DNA of 64,000 nucleotides from Desulfotignum sp032250905 (GTDB taxonomy: Bacteria; Desulfobacterota; Desulfobacteria; Desulfobacterales; Desulfobacteraceae). A program made the position numbers and the translations under genes. This document shows positions 7,585 through 15,186 of this stretch, in pieces. Under the pieces are notes generated by a model. It saw nothing but the letters and a program-made list of their open reading frames with translations. It was not told the DNA's origin and searched no databases. The DNA is taken from positions 1 through 64,000 of the forward strand of contig JAVVEQ010000009.1 of NCBI GenBank assembly GCA_032250905.1, given 5' to 3'. Within the stretch, counting starts at the first letter, position 1; every line of letters starts with the position of its first letter.

Positions 7585-8961
7585 TCATGAATGCATCCTG
7601 CCCAGCACATGTCGAAGAGCTGTTTCCAGGTCTGGATACTGAAATGCAAATCGGGTTTTCATCAGTTTTTCAGGCATCACCCGGGCACTGGTCATAAGGG
7701 TTTCCTTTCCCATCTCTCCCCACAGGCGTGAGGCCACCCATTTGGGGATACTGAACACCGCTGGTCTGGACAGAACACGGCCCAGGGTCCGGGTGAATGT
7801 CCGGTTGGTCTCTGGTTTCGGTGCCGTCAGATTCACCGGTCCCTGAATGTCCTGATTTCTCAGAATATGAAAAATGGCACCCAGGACATCATCCATGCTG
7901 ATCCAGCTCATAAACTGGTGTCCGTTGCCAAGTGTTGCCCCGCATCCGGCCAGAAAAGCCGGCAGCATCCGGGCCAGCGCGCCGCCTGCCGGGGTGAGTG
8001 CCACGCCGATACGCAGCTGAACCGTCCGGATACCGGCCGCCTGTGCTGGCAGGGATGCATGTTCCCATTCTTCACACACCCGGGAAATAAATGACGTGCC
8101 GGCCGGATTCGTTTCAGTGAGTAAGGCATTTTCGCCCTCTCCGTAAAATCCGATGGCGGAAGCGGAAACAAACACCCTGGGCATCGGATCCATTTCCCGC
8201 ATTTTCGTTACCAGGAGCCGGGTCGGCTGTATCCGGGAATCAATGATGGCCTGTTTCTGCCTCTCCGTCCATTTTCCCCGGGAAATGTCCTTGCCGTTGA
8301 GGTTGATCACTCCATCCACCGGTCCGATGGACGTCAGATCCAGGATGCCTTTATACGGATTCCAGAACACTTCATCCTCAGCCAGAGGTCCGTCATGACG
8401 GACCAGGCGGATCACCTCATGACCACAGGTGCGTAAAAAAGGGACCAGCGCGGAACCGATGCTGCCGGATGCCCCGGAGATCAAAATCCGCATGGGCGGG
8501 CACTGATCCGCATAATGGATCAGATCATTGGCCAGAATTCGATGCCGGTAATCAAACATACGGGCCAGTTCGTTCTGCACATGGCTGTAAAACGGCGTGC
8601 TCAACCATCCCATCGGCAGCTGGTACGCCACCTGGTCCGTCATGATCGACCCTTTTTTCGGGTCCGCAGCAAAAAGGTGGGTATGTTCCCAGCGGGCAAA
8701 CGGTCCCTTGATCTGCCGATCCTTGAACATCCGATTTTCACAGAAATCAATGTGCTCTGCCTCCCATGTCATGGGAAGCCCCAGCACCTGCATGTCAAAG
8801 CAAACACGAACCCCTTTGTCAATGCCGTTACCCCGCCGCCACCTCAGCGTCAAGGGGGCCCAGGGCGGGGTCAGGCGCTGTATTGCACCGTTCCTGGCAT
8901 GCCAGGCGAACAGAGGCTCAACCGGCACCGGGATATGTAATTTTCGGATAAACACCTTCAT
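7585..8961 (-). CDS. SRPBCC-domain / TIGR01777 epimerase fusion
   Basis: 458 residues from the ATG at 8961; a TTG at 9000 is an alternative start. The first 150 residues look like a START/SRPBCC ligand-binding domain (KVFIRKLHIPVPVEPLFAWH, later GPFARWEHTHLF). They are followed by an SDR39U1-type NAD(P)-dependent epimerase beginning MRILISGASGSIGSALVPFL, with INLNGKDI, SASAIGFYG and the C-terminal DUF1731-like tail. The stand-alone epimerase, without SRPBCC, occurs at 19939-20859. The reaction is unknown for the family. Gene order is epimerase, membrane protein, DHH phosphoesterase on the minus strand. It is divergent from the rubredoxin operon, sharing a roughly 180-bp intergenic region. Confidence 0.85.
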   Translation of the reverse strand: MKVFIRKLHIPVPVEPLFAWHARNGAIQRLTPPWAPLTLRWRRGNGIDKGVRVCFDMQVLGLPMTWEAEHIDFCENRMFKDRQIKGPFARWEHTHLFAADPKKGSIMTDQVAYQLPMGWLSTPFYSHVQNELARMFDYRHRILANDLIHYADQCPPMRILISGASGSIGSALVPFLRTCGHEVIRLVRHDGPLAEDEVFWNPYKGILDLTSIGPVDGVINLNGKDISRGKWTERQKQAIIDSRIQPTRLLVTKMREMDPMPRVFVSASAIGFYGEGENALLTETNPAGTSFISRVCEEWEHASLPAQAAGIRTVQLRIGVALTPAGGALARMLPAFLAGCGATLGNGHQFMSWISMDDVLGAIFHILRNQDIQGPVNLTAPKPETNRTFTRTLGRVLSRPAVFSIPKWVASRLWGEMGKETLMTSARVMPEKLMKTRFAFQYPDLETALRHVLGRMHS

Positions 8962-9064
8962 CGGCCATACTTTCCCAAATGACTTATTGCTTTTGTTCAA
9001 GCCATATTATAATAATAGTCTCCAAAGAGAAAACCTTTTTTTATCATTGCTTTTGTGTCAAATA

Positions 9065-9080
9065 TGGCACGTACTTTGCT
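9065..9080 (+). promoter_or_regulatory. Sigma-54 (-24/-12) promoter of rubredoxin-FprA
   Basis: The sequence TGGCACGTACTTTGCT fits the consensus TGGCACRNNNNTTGCW at every fixed position, with the GG and GC doublets 10 bases apart. It ends 58 bases before the rubredoxin ATG and faces it. Sigma-54 promoters need an enhancer-binding activator (NorR-like proteins regulate related flavodiiron genes in other bacteria). No activator gene is adjacent. Confidence 0.85.
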
Positions 9081-9138
9081 TTATATAAATTGAACCATGA
9101 CATCAAGAGAAACAACCATCAACGAATGGAGGAAAAAA

Positions 9139-9297
9139 ATGGATAAATATGAATGCCCGTGCGGATATGTGTATGACCCGGCCGAAGGCGACATCGAAAA
9201 CGGTATTGAACCCGGCACCGCCTGGGAAGACCTGCCCGAATCCTGGGTATGTCCTTTGTGCGGAGCAGAACAGGAATATTTTGAAAAGGTGGATTAG
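9139..9297 (+). CDS. rub: Rubredoxin with CXC first iron loop
   Basis: 52 residues from the ATG at 9139, with GGAGG upstream; the longer frame from 9097 adds 14 unlikely residues. The second iron loop is the canonical CPLCG (Cys38, Cys41). The first loop reads ECPCGYVYDP, that is Cys6-Pro-Cys8, one residue shorter than the usual CX2CG. All other rubredoxin landmarks (YDPAEGD, GIEPGTAWEDLP, SWVCPLCG) are present. Rubredoxin donates electrons to FprA-type oxygen or NO reductases and to superoxide reductase. The flavodiiron gene follows after 11 bp, so they are an operon driven from the sigma-54 promoter. Confidence 0.95.
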   Translation: MDKYECPCGYVYDPAEGDIENGIEPGTAWEDLPESWVCPLCGAEQEYFEKVD

Positions 9298-9308
9298 GCG
9301 GAGGCATC

Positions 9309-10508
9309 ATGTTCACACCCATAGAACTGGCAGATGGCATTTATTCGGTGGGATGCCGGGATTGGGATATCCGGGATTTTCACGGATATTATATTCCTGA
9401 GGGCACCTCGTACAATGCCTTTCTGGTCACCGGAGAGCAGAACATTCTCATTGATACGGTAAAACCCAATTTCGGTGATGAACTGCTGGCCAATATCAGC
9501 CGGATCATGGATCCCGGAAAAATCGATGCCGTGATCAGCAACCATACAGAAATGGATCATTCCGGATCCATTCCCAGAATCATGCATAAAATCGGTGAGG
9601 ACAAACCCCTGTATTGTTCAAAGATGGGGGCCCAGAACCTGAAAAACCATTTCAACCGGGATTACAACTTTAAGGTGGTGGGATCCGGCGACACCCTGAC
9701 TTTGGGAAACCGGACCTTTTCTTTTCTGGAAACACGGATGCTGCACTGGCCTGATTCCATGTTCACTTACCTGCCGGATGAAAAAATATTATTCTCCAGT
9801 GACGCATTCGGTCAACACTATGCCGGAGACAAATTTTTCGATGACGAAATCGGTGAGGACATCATGCCCCATGCACGAAAATATTATGCCAATATCCTGC
9901 TGCATTTCTCCCCCAGGGTCCAGGCCCTGCTGGCGGATGTCGCCAAAATGAAGCTGGATATCCGCATGATCTGCCCGGATCACGGCATCATCTGGAGAAA
10001 AAATCCGTCCCGGATCCTGACCGCCTATGACCAGTGGTCCCGGCAGGAACCGGTCAAAAAAGCGCTGGTCATCTTTGATTCCATGTGGGAAAGTACCACC
10101 AAAATGGCCCGGGCGTTAACCAGCGGCATCGAATCGGAACAGGTCGGGGTTCGGCTCATGAACACCCGCAAATGGCACCGGTCCGATATCATGACCGAAA
10201 TTCTGGATGCCGGGGCTGTGGCAGTGGGGTCTCCGACCCTCAACAACGGCATTTTCCCGGTGATCGCCGATGTGCTGACCTATATTAAGGGGTTGCGCCC
10301 CCAGAACAAACTGGCGGCCGCTTTCGGGTCCTATGGGTGGAGTGGAGAAGCGGTCAAGATTCTGAACAAAGAGTTTGAAGAAATGAAATGGGAAACCGTT
10401 GATCCAGGCGTCAAAGTGGTTTATGTGCCGGATGAGGATGACCTGAAACGCTGTTTTGATCTGGGTGCCACGCTGGCAAAAAAATTAAAGGAAAAATTGT
10501 CCCCGTAA
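9309..10508 (+). CDS. roo: FprA-type flavodiiron protein (rubredoxin:oxygen oxidoreductase)
   Basis: 399 residues in two domains. The N-terminal metallo-beta-lactamase-like domain has the diiron ligands HTEMDH (His79, Glu81, Asp83, His84), a histidine in RMLHWPDS, an aspartate in SSDAFGQHY and a histidine in CPDHGIIW. The C-terminal flavodoxin domain begins near residue 255 (ALVIFDSMWESTTKMA), with the FMN loop AFGSYGWSGEAV. It reduces O2 to water or NO to N2O in the cytoplasm, with electrons from rubredoxin. It ends just before a strong terminator. Desulfoferrodoxin 2 converges on it from the other side. Confidence 0.97.
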   Translation: MFTPIELADGIYSVGCRDWDIRDFHGYYIPEGTSYNAFLVTGEQNILIDTVKPNFGDELLANISRIMDPGKIDAVISNHTEMDHSGSIPRIMHKIGEDKPLYCSKMGAQNLKNHFNRDYNFKVVGSGDTLTLGNRTFSFLETRMLHWPDSMFTYLPDEKILFSSDAFGQHYAGDKFFDDEIGEDIMPHARKYYANILLHFSPRVQALLADVAKMKLDIRMICPDHGIIWRKNPSRILTAYDQWSRQEPVKKALVIFDSMWESTTKMARALTSGIESEQVGVRLMNTRKWHRSDIMTEILDAGAVAVGSPTLNNGIFPVIADVLTYIKGLRPQNKLAAAFGSYGWSGEAVKILNKEFEEMKWETVDPGVKVVYVPDEDDLKRCFDLGATLAKKLKEKLSP

Positions 10509-10528
10509 GAAAAAATCATTCAACCCAT

Positions 10529-10583
10529 TGAACGACAAAGCCCCGAATGATCGAAACCGCTTCATCCGGGGCTTTGTCGTTCA
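10529..10583. terminator. Bidirectional terminator between roo and dfx2
   Basis: A 17-bp perfect stem pairs 10529-10545 with 10567-10583 (core CAAAGCCCCG / CGGGGCTTTG), with a 21-base loop. It sits between the stop codons of two convergent genes (10508 and 10604), the usual place for a shared terminator. Confidence 0.85.
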
Positions 10584-10603
10584 TGGATTATTTAAAACGG
10601 GAA

Positions 10604-10984
10604 TCAGGCTTTCCACAGGCCGTGAAGGTTGCAGTATTCCCTGGCCACAACTTTGTCGGCATCGGTTTTGAAAACCGCTTCCGGTGCACTGTCCGGGGTC
10701 AGCATTTTGCGCTGAACAAAACTGTCATCCTCGCTGGTCAACTCGATCCACTGGATGTAGTGCTCAGTGGTCATGGGATGGGGAACGCTGCCGACCTTGA
10801 CCTTGTAGCCCCCCTCGATTTTTTCCACCACAGGGACATGTTTTTCCACGGCCGCATCCACCGTGTTTTCAACCAGCCGTTCCATGGGTTTGCCGCAACA
10901 GGTGACCGGCGGTTTCTCTCCGTGAAGGACCTGTACGATATTGCCGCATTTCTCACATTTGTAAATACCCATTTTTTCTGCCAT
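10604..10984 (-). CDS. dfx: Desulfoferrodoxin (superoxide reductase), copy 2
   Basis: 126 residues, complete. The Fe(Cys)4 centre uses Cys10, Cys13, Cys29 and Cys30; the catalytic centre uses His49 (EKHVPV), His69, His75, Cys118 and His121. Ribosome site AAAGGAG lies 11 bases upstream of the ATG. It differs from copy 1 at many positions outside the ligand motifs, so it is an old paralog and not a recent duplication. It is next to rubredoxin and FprA (convergent), keeping the oxygen-defence genes together. Confidence 0.96.
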   Translation of the reverse strand: MAEKMGIYKCEKCGNIVQVLHGEKPPVTCCGKPMERLVENTVDAAVEKHVPVVEKIEGGYKVKVGSVPHPMTTEHYIQWIELTSEDDSFVQRKMLTPDSAPEAVFKTDADKVVAREYCNLHGLWKA

Positions 10985-11193
10985 TTTTTCGACTCCTTTA
11001 GTTATTTAAGGGTTGGAATTCTGAATGAGGCTGATTCGTCTATCTGTCAGCCGGTTGTTTCACCTGATAATCATAAGACGTATCATTGTTTATTTCCAGT
11101 TAAAATCTTTTTGTATCCATCTGCGACCTGAGGCATTCCGCAATTACCCTGCCAGACCTGTTTGAAAAACAACTGGCGTCGATGCGTTCCTGC

Positions 11194-11643
11194 TCACAGC
11201 ATCTGTTGGACGGCCGCCTCTATCTGGGCCTGGGGTAAAGCACCCACCAGCGTGTTCACGAGATTCCCTTTTTTCATGAGCAACAGGGTCGGCACGGATG
11301 CAATCGAATAGCGTGATCCTGTGGACGGGTTTTCGTCCAGGTTCAGTTTGGCCACCTTCAACCGGCCCTGGTATTTTTTCGCCACCGCATCCATGATCGG
11401 CCCCACGGCCCGGCAGGGGCCGCACCATGGTGCCCAGCAATCCACCAGCACCGGCAGGGAAGATTGCATCACCTCTTTTTGAAACGTGACATCCGATACG
11501 ATCACCGGTTTGTCCGGTGCGTTCAAGGACAGAGGCGTTCTGCATTTGCCGCACCGGGGGTGGTCGTTCATCCGGTTTTCAGGCACCCGGTTTCTCGTTC
11601 CGCAGGACGGACAGGAAACAACGACCGCATTCTGGGTATTCAT
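11194..11643 (-). CDS. trxC: Thioredoxin 2 (zinc-ribbon thioredoxin)
   Basis: 149 residues. An N-terminal zinc ribbon uses CPSC (Cys11, Cys14) and CGKC (Cys31, Cys34). The thioredoxin fold follows, with the active site WCGPC (Cys74, Cys77), the YSIASVPTLLL cis-proline loop and the usual C-terminal helix. It reduces protein disulfides in the cytoplasm. It follows a flavodoxin gene after 16 bp on the same strand, so they are likely cotranscribed. Ferredoxin:thioredoxin reductase, a possible electron source, is encoded divergently at 12859-13188. Confidence 0.95.
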   Translation of the reverse strand: MNTQNAVVVSCPSCGTRNRVPENRMNDHPRCGKCRTPLSLNAPDKPVIVSDVTFQKEVMQSSLPVLVDCWAPWCGPCRAVGPIMDAVAKKYQGRLKVAKLNLDENPSTGSRYSIASVPTLLLMKKGNLVNTLVGALPQAQIEAAVQQML

Positions 11644-11659
11644 GGTCTCCTCCCCGGCA

Positions 11660-12106
11660 TTATACGGTTTCCGAAATCATGGCAGCCACATTTTTACCGT
11701 ATTCCTGGGCCGCCTTGATCCCGCCCCCCACCCAGGCGGCTTTGAGCATCAGCGGGCCCCCGGACACCATGTTCATCTTGAAAATATGCGTCATGGTATC
11801 GAAAATGCGGCCGGCGGCCTCGCCGCTCCAGCCGTAGGCACCAAACGATCCCCCGGGTTTTCCGTTCAACTCGGCCCGTTCCGCCAGAAACAACAACTGT
11901 TTCATAGGGGTGATCATTTCACCATGATACGTGGGGGATCCAAAAACATAGGCATCATATCCCTTCAGATCCTCTTCGTTTTTGATCTCGTTCACCCGCT
12001 TGACTTCTGCATTGTGTCCGGATATCCGGATGCCTTCGCCGATGATGTCGGCAATGCCCTTGGTCTCTTCAGACCGGGTGGCATAAACAATCAATACTGT
12101 TCCCAT
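11660..12106 (-). CDS. Flavodoxin-domain protein
   Basis: 148 residues forming a single flavodoxin fold. The FMN phosphate loop is YATRSEETKG near residues 8-17, the second flavin loop is FGSPTYHG, and the third is SFGAYGWSGEAAGRI, the style of FprA-type C-terminal domains. It has a GAGGCC ribosome site upstream of the ATG. It could be a free electron carrier or an NADPH-independent FMN protein; the partner is not known. It is the first gene of a two-gene unit with trxC, divergent from the glutaredoxin-FTR-citrate synthase operon. Confidence 0.9.
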   Translation of the reverse strand: MGTVLIVYATRSEETKGIADIIGEGIRISGHNAEVKRVNEIKNEEDLKGYDAYVFGSPTYHGEMITPMKQLLFLAERAELNGKPGGSFGAYGWSGEAAGRIFDTMTHIFKMNMVSGGPLMLKAAWVGGGIKAAQEYGKNVAAMISETV

Positions 12107-12331
12107 ATGGCCTCCTTATGTGTTGTCTGTTTTTTCATTCTTTTATGGATCCTGCAAAAATCAGGCCTGTGTCGATAAGTTCTTGATCTTATTGAAGGAC
12201 ACCCAGGGCTGACTGATACCGATAACGGCAAATCCGGAGAGGGACCCGACTTTCCGGTGACCCGGTACAGACCGGCCGGAGTGCAGTAAATAATCCGGGA
12301 CGAAATCCTGTCACGGGTCAATTTGTATCTC

Positions 12332-12347
12332 TGGCACGTGTCATGCT
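12332..12347 (+). promoter_or_regulatory. Candidate sigma-54 promoter, distal
   Basis: TGGCACGTGTCATGCT matches TGGCACRNNNNTTGCW except for one base (ATGC in place of TTGC), with the correct 10-base gap between GG and GC. It faces the glutaredoxin operon 255 bp downstream. Confidence 0.45.
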
Positions 12348-12534
12348 GAGACAACTGTGTCTCTTCTGTCTCTGTCCCCTCTGTCAGGTCCCATAGAGTT
12401 TCTTGTTTTAAAATTAACGATTTATCCTGCTTGTTTGTATCATTACAACACCACTTTTAAAAGCAAAATTTATCAGCAAAAACCACGCCATATCATCATG
12501 ATACAATCACTTATAAAATTGTCACTTGCCAAAC

Positions 12535-12550
12535 CGGCACAAAAAATGCA
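12535..12550 (+). promoter_or_regulatory. Candidate sigma-54 promoter, proximal
   Basis: CGGCACAAAAAATGCA keeps the GG and GC doublets at the correct spacing, with two deviations from consensus. It lies 51 bases before the glutaredoxin ATG, a normal leader length, and could drive the glutaredoxin-to-icd operon. Confidence 0.4.
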
Positions 12551-12601
12551 AAAATTGATATTTTAAAACAGTGAGTATATCTTTTTACAAAGGAGCTCTT
12601 A

Positions 12602-12862
12602 ATGGATACACAAAAACCCATACTCTATGCATTGAGCACGTGCAGTCATTGCAAATCAACCAAAAAACTGTTGAATGACTGCAATGTGGAGTACAATTAT
12701 GTGGAAGTGGACGACCTGGAAGGTGAAGAAAGGAAAGCCATTCTGGAGGATATCAAGGCGTTGAATCCCAGGTGTTCTTTTCCGACTATCAAGATCAAGG
12801 ATACCGTTATCGTCGGTTACAAGGAAAAAGAAATCAAAGCAGCATTGGGGATTACAGAATGA
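12602..12862 (+). CDS. Glutaredoxin-family protein
   Basis: 86 residues with the redox motif CSHC (Cys14, Cys17), a thioredoxin-like fold, the cis-proline element CSFPTIKI and the VGYKEKEI helix start. The ribosome site AAAGGAG lies 8 bases before the ATG. It is likely a dithiol glutaredoxin or NrdH-like reductant; the CSHC motif is nearer to small anaerobe glutaredoxins than to CPYC types. Its stop codon overlaps the start of FTR beta (ATGA), so the two are translationally coupled and likely function together in thiol transfer. Confidence 0.88.
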   Translation: MDTQKPILYALSTCSHCKSTKKLLNDCNVEYNYVEVDDLEGEERKAILEDIKALNPRCSFPTIKIKDTVIVGYKEKEIKAALGITE

Positions 12863-13188
12863 ATGTTGAACAGCTTTACCAGGCATTGAAAAAATCACAG
12901 GAAGCCAAAGGCATTTATTTCAACAAAGACAAAGACCTGGTCTTTGAACTGCTGGAATCACTGCTTCTGAATAAGGACCGTTATGGTTACATGGCCTGCC
13001 CCTGCCGGCTGGCCTGTGCTGACCGGGAAAAAGACAAAGATATCATCTGTCCCTGTGTTTACCGGGAACCGGATCTGATAGAGTATGGCGCCTGCTACTG
13101 CGGACTTTATGTATCCGAAGACGTCCACCACAATCGGGCCGGGGTGGATTATGTCCCTGAGCGACGCCCCCCTGAAAAAATATTTTAA
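12859..13188 (+). CDS. ftrB: Ferredoxin:thioredoxin reductase catalytic (beta) chain
   Basis: 109 residues from the ATG at 12859. Seven cysteines match the FTR pattern: Cys47-Pro-Cys49, Cys53, Cys64-Pro-Cys66 and Cys79-Tyr-Cys81. They bind the [4Fe-4S] cluster and form the active-site disulfide. In plant and cyanobacterial FTR the last motif is CHC with a catalytic histidine; here it is CYC. No variable (alpha) chain is nearby, as is usual in anaerobes. The enzyme passes ferredoxin electrons to thioredoxin or glutaredoxin. It sits between glutaredoxin and citrate synthase in a five-gene operon. Confidence 0.93.
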   Translation: MNVEQLYQALKKSQEAKGIYFNKDKDLVFELLESLLLNKDRYGYMACPCRLACADREKDKDIICPCVYREPDLIEYGACYCGLYVSEDVHHNRAGVDYVPERRPPEKIF

Positions 13189-13210
13189 TCCTTTTTTCAA
13201 GGAGAAAGCC

Positions 13211-14425
13211 ATGAATGACGAATGCATCCCGGTAATGAATACCGGCCTCAGAGGCGTGGATGTCGCCAGTTCGAAAATCTGTGATGTACAGGGCAAAAAA
13301 GGCAAACTGATATACCGCGGTTACCGCATCGAAGATCTGGCAGAAAACACCTCGTTTGAAGAAGTGTGCTATCTGCTGCTGTATGAGCGGCTGCCGGACA
13401 AACAGGCCCTGAAAACCTTTGACGACCGGCTGAAACAAAAACGACATATTCCTGAATCCATTTTTACACTGTTAAAACACCTGCCCCGGTCCATGAATCC
13501 CATGGATGTCCTGCAGGCAGCCGCCCCCCTGCTGGTACAAGCCGACAAAAACGCCGGCACAGAAACCCAGGAAGATGCTCTGAACAGTGCGGAACATCTG
13601 ATTGCCGGGTTATCCACCCTGATTGCGGCCTGGGACCGCATTCGAAATGACAAATCCCCGGTGGAAGCGGATCACTCCCTGGGCCATGCCGCCAATTTTC
13701 TGTACATGCTCACAGGGGAATCCCCAAATCCCGAGGTGGCGGAATTTTTCGACGCCGGCCTGGTGCTTCATGCTGAACACTCCTTTAATGCCTCCACTTT
13801 TACGGCCCGTCAGGTGGCTTCCACCAAAGCCCATATTTATGCGGCCATTTCCGCAGCCATCGGCAGCCTGTCAGGCCCGCTGCACGGAGGGGCCAATGTC
13901 CGGGTCATGAAAATGCTCATGGAGATCGGGTCTGCCGAAAAAATCGATGCTTATATCAACCATATCCTGGATGCCGGGGGCCTGATCATGGGACTGGGCC
14001 ATGCCGTATACCAGACCGATGATCCCAGGGCGCTGATTCTGGCACCCATGAGCCGACGCATGGGGGAAATCGCCGGAGACACCCGCTGGTATGACCTGAC
14101 CAGAGAACTGGAAACCAAGGGCAAGCATGCGTTCAAAAAACGGAAAGACCGGGAAATTTTCTGTAATGTGGACTTTTATTCCGCCTCCCTGTTTTACGCC
14201 ATGGGGATCCCCATGGATCTGTTCACTCCGGTCTTTGCCCTGTCCCGTGTCAGCGGCTGGTGTGCCCATGTCATTGAAGAACGGTTTGCAAAAGCCGCAC
14301 CCAAACCCACTCTTTACCGCCCCGGCGCCACCTATGTGGGGGATTACTGCGGCCCGGATGAATGCCGGTTTGTAAAAATCGATGACCGGGAAAACGCAGC
14401 AGCGACACCGTCTCAAAAAAACTGA
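13211..14425 (+). CDS. gltA: Citrate synthase
   Basis: 404 residues from the ATG at 13211 (GGAG six bases upstream). The catalytic triad is visible as the histidine in LHAEHSFNASTF, the histidine in GPLHGGAN, and the aspartate in NVDFYSA. The family segment GLGHAVYQTDDPRA is also present. It condenses oxaloacetate and acetyl-CoA to citrate. The length fits the short bacterial/archaeal type. It follows FTR after 22 bp and precedes a rubredoxin-membrane fusion and isocitrate dehydrogenase, so entry into the TCA cycle is encoded with thiol-redox carriers. Confidence 0.97.
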   Translation: MNDECIPVMNTGLRGVDVASSKICDVQGKKGKLIYRGYRIEDLAENTSFEEVCYLLLYERLPDKQALKTFDDRLKQKRHIPESIFTLLKHLPRSMNPMDVLQAAAPLLVQADKNAGTETQEDALNSAEHLIAGLSTLIAAWDRIRNDKSPVEADHSLGHAANFLYMLTGESPNPEVAEFFDAGLVLHAEHSFNASTFTARQVASTKAHIYAAISAAIGSLSGPLHGGANVRVMKMLMEIGSAEKIDAYINHILDAGGLIMGLGHAVYQTDDPRALILAPMSRRMGEIAGDTRWYDLTRELETKGKHAFKKRKDREIFCNVDFYSASLFYAMGIPMDLFTPVFALSRVSGWCAHVIEERFAKAAPKPTLYRPGATYVGDYCGPDECRFVKIDDRENAAATPSQKN

Positions 14426-14466
14426 CTTTATACTGACATTATAGTGTATTACAAAAAGGAAGCCTG

Positions 14467-15126
14467 ATGAAAGCCTGGAAATGTACGATTTGCAATTATG
14501 TTCATAGAGGTGACTCCCCCCCGGAAAAATGTCCGGTGTGCGGGGCGGATAAAACCAAATTTGTGGAGATCGAAATTCAGGAAGACTCCCAGAAAGAGGG
14601 CCCCGGGGGTTTCGCACCTGACGCAACTGAATCCAGACCATATGCGACTGAAACCGTTGGCCCGGAAACAGCCGCTCCCCCCGTACCCGAATCTTTGTAT
14701 CAGAAAATGACACAACTGATGATCCGGCATCATGCGCATCCCATCCTGGTGCATACGCCCAACGGGATTCTGCCCATCGTTGCCGTTCTTTTCATCCTGG
14801 CGTGGCTGTTCGATGCCAGCCTGCCGGCCAAAGCCGCAACCATCAACCTGGTGTTTGTGGTGCTGACACTGCCCCTGGTCATATACACGGGTGTGCTGGA
14901 GTGGCAGAAAAAATACAACCAGGCAGACACCCTGCTTTTCAGAATCAAAATTCTGGCAGCCACCCTGACCTGCGCTTCATGCCTGATTGTTCTAGTCTGG
15001 TATCTGGTGAATCCGGCGGTGCTGTCAACGTCTCTATGCTGGGTGTTTATTCTGATAAATCTGATCATGCTGGCATCGGCCGGTATCGCAGGCTACATCG
15101 GCGGCAAACTGGTTTTCAAGGATTGA
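14467..15126 (+). CDS. Rubredoxin-like domain fused to a four-helix membrane domain
   Basis: 219 residues. The N-terminus is a short rubrerythrin-type rubredoxin (KCTICNYVH, then CPVCGADKTKF; four cysteines within 36 residues). A linker of about 45 residues rich in Pro, Glu and Ala follows. Next comes a DUF2231-like membrane domain starting HPILVHTPNGILPIVAVLF, with four predicted transmembrane helices. It may pass electrons between the membrane and a soluble partner, but no function is established. It lies between citrate synthase and isocitrate dehydrogenase with 41- and 60-bp gaps, so it belongs to that operon. Confidence 0.85.
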   Translation: MKAWKCTICNYVHRGDSPPEKCPVCGADKTKFVEIEIQEDSQKEGPGGFAPDATESRPYATETVGPETAAPPVPESLYQKMTQLMIRHHAHPILVHTPNGILPIVAVLFILAWLFDASLPAKAATINLVFVVLTLPLVIYTGVLEWQKKYNQADTLLFRIKILAATLTCASCLIVLVWYLVNPAVLSTSLCWVFILINLIMLASAGIAGYIGGKLVFKD

Positions 15127-15186
15127 TGTCCCTTGATGCCGGCATTTCTTTTATCGACGTCAACATTCAACTGAAGGATACCCATC

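Larger units (their letters stand above)
12107..12601. other. 495-bp divergent regulatory region
   Basis: Separates the minus-strand flavodoxin/trxC unit from the plus-strand glutaredoxin operon. The left half is GC-rich and the right half is AT-rich. It holds two sequences resembling -24/-12 boxes (annotated separately). Open frames here, including one at 12357-12566, have no ribosome site or protein-like composition, so I regard the region as regulatory. Confidence 0.5.

Noticed and set aside
12357..12566. 69-residue plus-strand ORF before glutaredoxin
   Set aside because: No ribosome site, composition not protein-like, and it covers the operon control region.
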